Below, piece after piece: positions 60,672 to 64,000 of a DNA stretch of 64,000 nucleotides. Within the stretch, counting starts at the first letter, position 1, and each line of letters starts with the position of its first letter. A model generated the notes under the pieces. The model saw nothing but the letters and a program-made list of their open reading frames with translations. It ran no database searches and was not told the origin of the DNA. The stretch is from Sporosarcina sp. FSL K6-1522 (GTDB lineage Bacteria > Bacillota > Bacilli > Bacillales_A > Planococcaceae). The translations under genes were made by a program, and so were the position numbers. The stretch spans positions 2,268,501 through 2,332,500 of the forward strand of contig NZ_CP152019.1 in NCBI RefSeq assembly GCF_038622445.1, read 5' to 3'.

Positions 60672-61592
60672 ATGCAAATGGAGAAAAGTGGAGTCCTTTG
60701 GGCGGGGGGCTCGTATATTATTTGGGGATTCATGCCGATTTATTGGAAAATTCTTGAGCATGTCACAAGTGTTGAAATTTTACTAAGTCGTGTTGTTTGG
60801 GCATTTATTTTGACGTTGCTACTGGTTCTTCTGATGAGGCATGGCCGTTATTTGAAGGAGGATTTACAAACGTTATGGCGTTCACAGCGCAACTTTTGGG
60901 GATTATTTTGTGCATCTGCACTCGTTTCAACGAATTGGTTTATGTACATATGGGCGGTTAACCATGGATATATCGTTCAAACAAGCCTCGGATACTATAT
61001 GAATCCGTTAATATCTGTATTACTCGGCGTTATTTTCTTGAAGGAAAAGCTATCAGGTGCACAAAAAATCGCCTTTTTACTGGCGGCAACTGGCGTTACG
61101 ATTTTAACGTTGTCATATGGTGTGTTTCCGTGGCTTGCATTTGTACTTGCAGCGACGTTCGCTGTATATGGATTACTAAAAAAGCAGATTAAACTAGATG
61201 CGCTTCGAGGGATGACAATTGAAACATTGTTCATAACACCGTTTGCTTTAATGTATTATATATGGCTATTTGTTGATGGACGTGCTGTTTTTTTTCATGC
61301 TGATGTGAAGACAGATATTCTCCTGATTTTGACGGGCGTGGCCACAGCATTGCCGCTCGTGATGTATGCAAAAGGCGTTCAACGCATCCCGTTGTATATG
61401 GCTGGCTTTTTACAGTATATTGCACCAACGATTATGCTATTCCTTGGTGTTATTGTGTATCATGAAACGTTCGGGAAAATCGATTTATTATCCTTCTCAT
61501 TCATTTGGTCTGCCTTATTATTATTTACAGCATCGAAAGTGTTGGAAGTACTGAAAGCTAAGAAAAATAATCTTTCTGAAGAACCGATATAA
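60672..61592 (+). CDS. rarD: RarD-family EamA/DMT transporter
   Basis: 306 residues with about ten membrane segments. RarD features: GGSYIIWGFMPIYWK start, WAVNHGYIVQTSLGYYMNPL, GVFPWLAFVLAATFAVYGLLK and GFLQYIAPTIMLFLGV. Predicted exporter; E. coli RarD is linked to chloramphenicol tolerance but the substrate is unknown. Ribosome site AAAGGAGGAA. Confidence 0.93.
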   Translation: MQMEKSGVLWAGGSYIIWGFMPIYWKILEHVTSVEILLSRVVWAFILTLLLVLLMRHGRYLKEDLQTLWRSQRNFWGLFCASALVSTNWFMYIWAVNHGYIVQTSLGYYMNPLISVLLGVIFLKEKLSGAQKIAFLLAATGVTILTLSYGVFPWLAFVLAATFAVYGLLKKQIKLDALRGMTIETLFITPFALMYYIWLFVDGRAVFFHADVKTDILLILTGVATALPLVMYAKGVQRIPLYMAGFLQYIAPTIMLFLGVIVYHETFGKIDLLSFSFIWSALLLFTASKVLEVLKAKKNNLSEEPI

Positions 61593-61655
61593 ATTGAAAC
61601 ATTTTAAGGGGAAGGAACGTATAGAATGAGGTAGTGAAAAAAGGAGGAATTTGCA

Positions 61656-62666
61656 ATGACTATGAAACGATGGATCGCAATCATCGTAGCGGCGGCACTT
61701 GTTTTTGTTTCAGTAGGTGTCAATTCAATATCGTACATATTTACAAGGGATTTTAACAGTGTATTCGAAGACATGATGGCAACGTCTTCGGGATATAATG
61801 AAATGGTTTTAGAAGAAGGGAAGGGAAGCGATCGGATTGCAGTGCTGACATTAGACGGTATCATCCAAGACCTGGGCGGCAGTGCTTCAATTTTTCAACC
61901 AGCAGGGTACGATCATCAATTTTTCATGAGTCAGTTAAATATGATTTTGGAAGATGATACGGTAAAAGGTGTTGTGTTGAAAGTGAATTCGCCAGGTGGC
62001 GGAGTTGTGGAGTCGGCAGAGATTTATGATGCGCTTCGTACAATCCAGCTTGAAAGGGAAATTCCACTATATGTATCGATGGGTGGGATGGCCGCATCGG
62101 GTGGTTATTATGTAGCAGCGCCAGCCGAGAAGATTTTCGTTAATCATGAAACGATTACAGGTTCTATTGGTGTCATTATGGAAAGCATGAACTATGCGGG
62201 ACTTGCTGAAAAGTACGGTATCGAATTTAACACGATTAAAACAGGGCCCTATAAAGATATTATGAGTGCGTCTCGTCCGATGAAAGAGGAAGAACGTGCA
62301 ATGCTTGAGGACATGATTGGAGATTCGTATGAACGTTTTGTAGATATTATTGAAGAGGGCCGGAATATGACGGAAGCCGAAGTGAAACAAGTTGCAGACG
62401 GCCGAATCATGAATGGTCGACAAGCAATTGAAGCAGGACTAGCGGATGACTATGGCAAGGCGGCTGACGTAATTGAAGCGATGAAACAAGATTTTGAACT
62501 GCAAAATGCAACCGTCTTTGAGTATACGACAATGGATAGCTGGAGCTCATTGTTGGGTGTGAAGGTAGGCAACCTTGTCGGTAGAAATGTTGAATCCGAA
62601 TTGATTGGTAAGTTGCTATCTGATTACAATGCGCCGCGAATGATGTATTTATATGGTGAAAGATAA
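61656..62666 (+). CDS. sppA: Signal peptide peptidase SppA
   Basis: 336 residues. N-terminal membrane anchor (~6-24), then S49 protease domain: VNSPGGGVVESAEIYDAL, nucleophile Ser in GGMAASGGYYVAAP and general-base Lys in TIKTGPYKDIMSASRPM. Degrades leftover signal peptides at the membrane. AAAGGAGGAATTTGCA precedes the start. Next gene follows after 13 bp. Confidence 0.95.
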   Translation: MTMKRWIAIIVAAALVFVSVGVNSISYIFTRDFNSVFEDMMATSSGYNEMVLEEGKGSDRIAVLTLDGIIQDLGGSASIFQPAGYDHQFFMSQLNMILEDDTVKGVVLKVNSPGGGVVESAEIYDALRTIQLEREIPLYVSMGGMAASGGYYVAAPAEKIFVNHETITGSIGVIMESMNYAGLAEKYGIEFNTIKTGPYKDIMSASRPMKEEERAMLEDMIGDSYERFVDIIEEGRNMTEAEVKQVADGRIMNGRQAIEAGLADDYGKAADVIEAMKQDFELQNATVFEYTTMDSWSSLLGVKVGNLVGRNVESELIGKLLSDYNAPRMMYLYGER

Positions 62667-62679
62667 GGGGGAATTGTCT

Positions 62680-63267
62680 GTGTCGGAGCATATTGAACAA
62701 CAGCTGAATTTAGCGAAAGATTCCGTTGCCATACAGTCAGCTCAACAGTATGAGTCTGTTCAAGTAGAGCGTTTTCGGACGAAGTATGCCGGTTTTTGGA
62801 CGCGTTTTTGGGCGTTTACAATTGACCTTCTTGTCCTATCTGCAATTAGTGGGATTGTCATTAAACCATTATTTAGAGTAGTGGGTATTGAAATAACGAA
62901 CCCTTCCTTTTTCTTTTTTAGTACCTATAAACTAACTGCGCTGTTCTTGTTCTTGCTATATTTTATGTTGATGACCAAGTTTTTGAAGCAGACGGTCGGC
63001 AAGATGATTATGGGTATTAGGGTAGAAGCGAAGGATGGCAAGCCGTTGACATGGGGAACTGTGCTTTTCCGTGAAGGCATCGGACGTTTTATATCGAAAA
63101 TGCTTGTGATTCCTTATTTACTTGTCATTTTTATGCCGAAAAAAGAGGCGTTGCATGATTTGTTTGCAGATACGGTCGTTGTGCATGAGCATACGTATGA
63201 AAAAGAGGTGCAGCTAGGTTATCGACAAGCTGAGGGTCAACAGTTGCAAGAAGGGACAATCGTTTAG
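62680..63267 (+). CDS. yteJ: RDD-family membrane protein (YteJ-like)
   Basis: 195 residues, GTG start after AAGGGGGAA. RDD domain: [20 protein letters not shown], a second membrane span (~[14 protein letters not shown]), [20 protein letters not shown], and [10 protein letters not shown] end. In an sppA-yteJ operon as in B. subtilis, where YteJ restrains SppA. Confidence 0.9.
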   Translation: MSEHIEQQLNLAKDSVAIQSAQQYESVQVERFRTKYAGFWTRFWAFTIDLLVLSAISGIVIKPLFRVVGIEITNPSFFFFSTYKLTALFLFLLYFMLMTKFLKQTVGKMIMGIRVEAKDGKPLTWGTVLFREGIGRFISKMLVIPYLLVIFMPKKEALHDLFADTVVVHEHTYEKEVQLGYRQAEGQQLQEGTIV

Positions 63268-63298
63268 TAAGATAAGTATAGAAAAGGGGGCGTCTTAC

Positions 63299-63805
63299 AT
63301 GGCTAACGTTACATTCAAGAATAATCCTGTTACATTGCTTGGTAAAGAAGTTGCAGTAGGTGATACGGCACCAGAATTTACAGTGCTTGCAAATGATTTG
63401 AGCCCAGTTACACTGGCTGATTCAAAAGGGAAAATCCGGTTAATCAGTGTCATTCCTTCAATTGATACGGGTGTTTGTTCTGTTCAAACACGTAAGTTCA
63501 ATGAAGAGGCTGCGTCACTTGGGGAAGATGTCCAAGTATTGACGATTTCTGCGGATTTGCCATTTGCACAAGCAAGATGGTGTGCTGCTGAGGGTATTGA
63601 AAATGTGCAAACATTGTCTGATCACCGTGATTTATCATTTGGGGAAGCATATGGTACAATTATTCAAGAACTTCGCCTATTGGCACGCTCAATCTTTGTT
63701 ATCGACAAAGATGATAAAGTGACATATGTTCAATATGTGAGTGAAAACACGGATCATCCAGATTACGAAAAAGCAATTGAAGCAGTTAAAGCACTTACAA
63801 ACTAA
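63299..63805 (+). CDS. tpx: Thiol peroxidase Tpx
   Basis: 168 residues. Peroxidatic Cys60 in DTGVCSVQT and resolving Cys95 in ARWCAAEG, the atypical 2-Cys spacing of Tpx. Reduces hydroperoxides using thioredoxin. Ribosome site AAAAGGGGG. Confidence 0.96.
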   Translation: MANVTFKNNPVTLLGKEVAVGDTAPEFTVLANDLSPVTLADSKGKIRLISVIPSIDTGVCSVQTRKFNEEAASLGEDVQVLTISADLPFAQARWCAAEGIENVQTLSDHRDLSFGEAYGTIIQELRLLARSIFVIDKDDKVTYVQYVSENTDHPDYEKAIEAVKALTN

Positions 63806-63810
63806 TTATG

Positions 63811-63839
63811 AAAACCCACTCGGAAACGGGTGGGTTTTA
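63811..63839 (+). terminator. tpx terminator
   Basis: AAAACCCAC-T-CG with CG-G-GTGGGTTTT. Confidence 0.8.
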
Positions 63840-63857
63840 TCGATAGAGGGATTATAA

Positions 63858-64000
63858 ATGACGACGAATACAGAAAAAATCTTTACATTCATTGATACAT
63901 ACGCGCAATCTAAGGAAGGATTATACCTTGAAGCAATTATTGAAGCATGTGAAAAGTGGCTACAAGGTGATATCCAGCCTGAGTTATCTGAAACGGTGAC
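63858..64000 (+). CDS. ytxK: YtxK-like methyltransferase, N-terminal part
   Basis: Open to the window edge. First 47 residues (MTTNTEKIFTFIDTYAQSKE, GLYLEAIIEACEKWLQGDI) match the N-terminus of YtxK, a class I SAM-dependent methyltransferase that follows tpx in Bacillales. The catalytic domain is outside the window, so the call rests on synteny and N-terminus. Confidence 0.7.
   Translation, partial: MTTNTEKIFTFIDTYAQSKEGLYLEAIIEACEKWLQGDIQPELSETV

Overview
The window looks like the chromosome of a low-GC, endospore-forming member of the Bacillales. The gene order outside the prophage follows the Bacillus subtilis ytxG/ytxH – aroA – ccpA – acuCBA – acsA – tyrS – rpsD and ezrA – nifZ/iscS – thiI – ssp – ytcI – sppA – yteJ – tpx – ytxK region. 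Three alpha/beta-type small acid-soluble spore protein genes show that it sporulates. A Planococcaceae genus such as Sporosarcina is my guess from protein character; this is inference, not a search result.

Left arm (1-17100): the 3' end of murC; the stress genes ytxG and ytxH behind a SigB-like promoter; a 714-residue FtsA-like ATPase on the minus strand; aroA (chorismate mutase/DAHP synthase) and ccpA; the acuABC operon facing acsA (acetyl-CoA synthetase and the enzymes that acetylate and deacetylate it); a class A penicillin-binding protein with a Gly/Asn-rich tail; tyrS behind a tyrosine T-box; and a BtuF-like binding protein.

Prophage (17103-50660, about 33.5 kb): a contractile-tailed, PBSX-type temperate phage integrated in the last codons of rpsD. 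The attachment core is a 14-bp direct repeat that encodes Tyr-Asn-Arg-stop. The phage restores the end of rpsD and supplies a new terminator, while the original rpsD terminator is stranded at the far end behind the phage integrase. From left to right: integrase, ImmA-like protease and CI-like repressor on the minus strand; a four-operator switch; Cro, DUF771-like and second XRE genes; a candidate structured RNA; antirepressor, DnaD-like replication protein, SSB, dUTPase-like protein; an orphan cytosine-C5 methyltransferase flanked by two 29-codon antisense hydrophobic peptides; ArpU late regulator and a small recombinase; a late control region with 11-bp-phased repeats; HNH, terminases, portal, protease, capsid, connectors, tail sheath and tube, a tail chaperone with a canonical -1 frameshift site, tape measure, baseplate, fibre genes, holin and M23 endolysin. 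After lysis come a minus-strand lysogeny gene and a four-gene cassette (WYL-like, unknown, LexA-HTH-only, YolD) behind a promoter with a SOS-box-like operator.

Right arm (50649-64000): rpsD with a long leader, a methionine gamma-lyase-like enzyme, free-methionine-R-sulfoxide reductase, ezrA, a cysteine desulfurase overlapping thiI (sulfur transfer for tRNA and thiamine), three tandem SASP genes each with its own SigG promoter, an acyl-CoA synthetase, rarD, sppA, an RDD membrane protein, tpx, and the start of a ytxK-like methyltransferase. A 31-bp palindromic repeat occurs upstream of both acsA and iscS.

No tRNA, rRNA, CRISPR array or insertion sequence was recognised.
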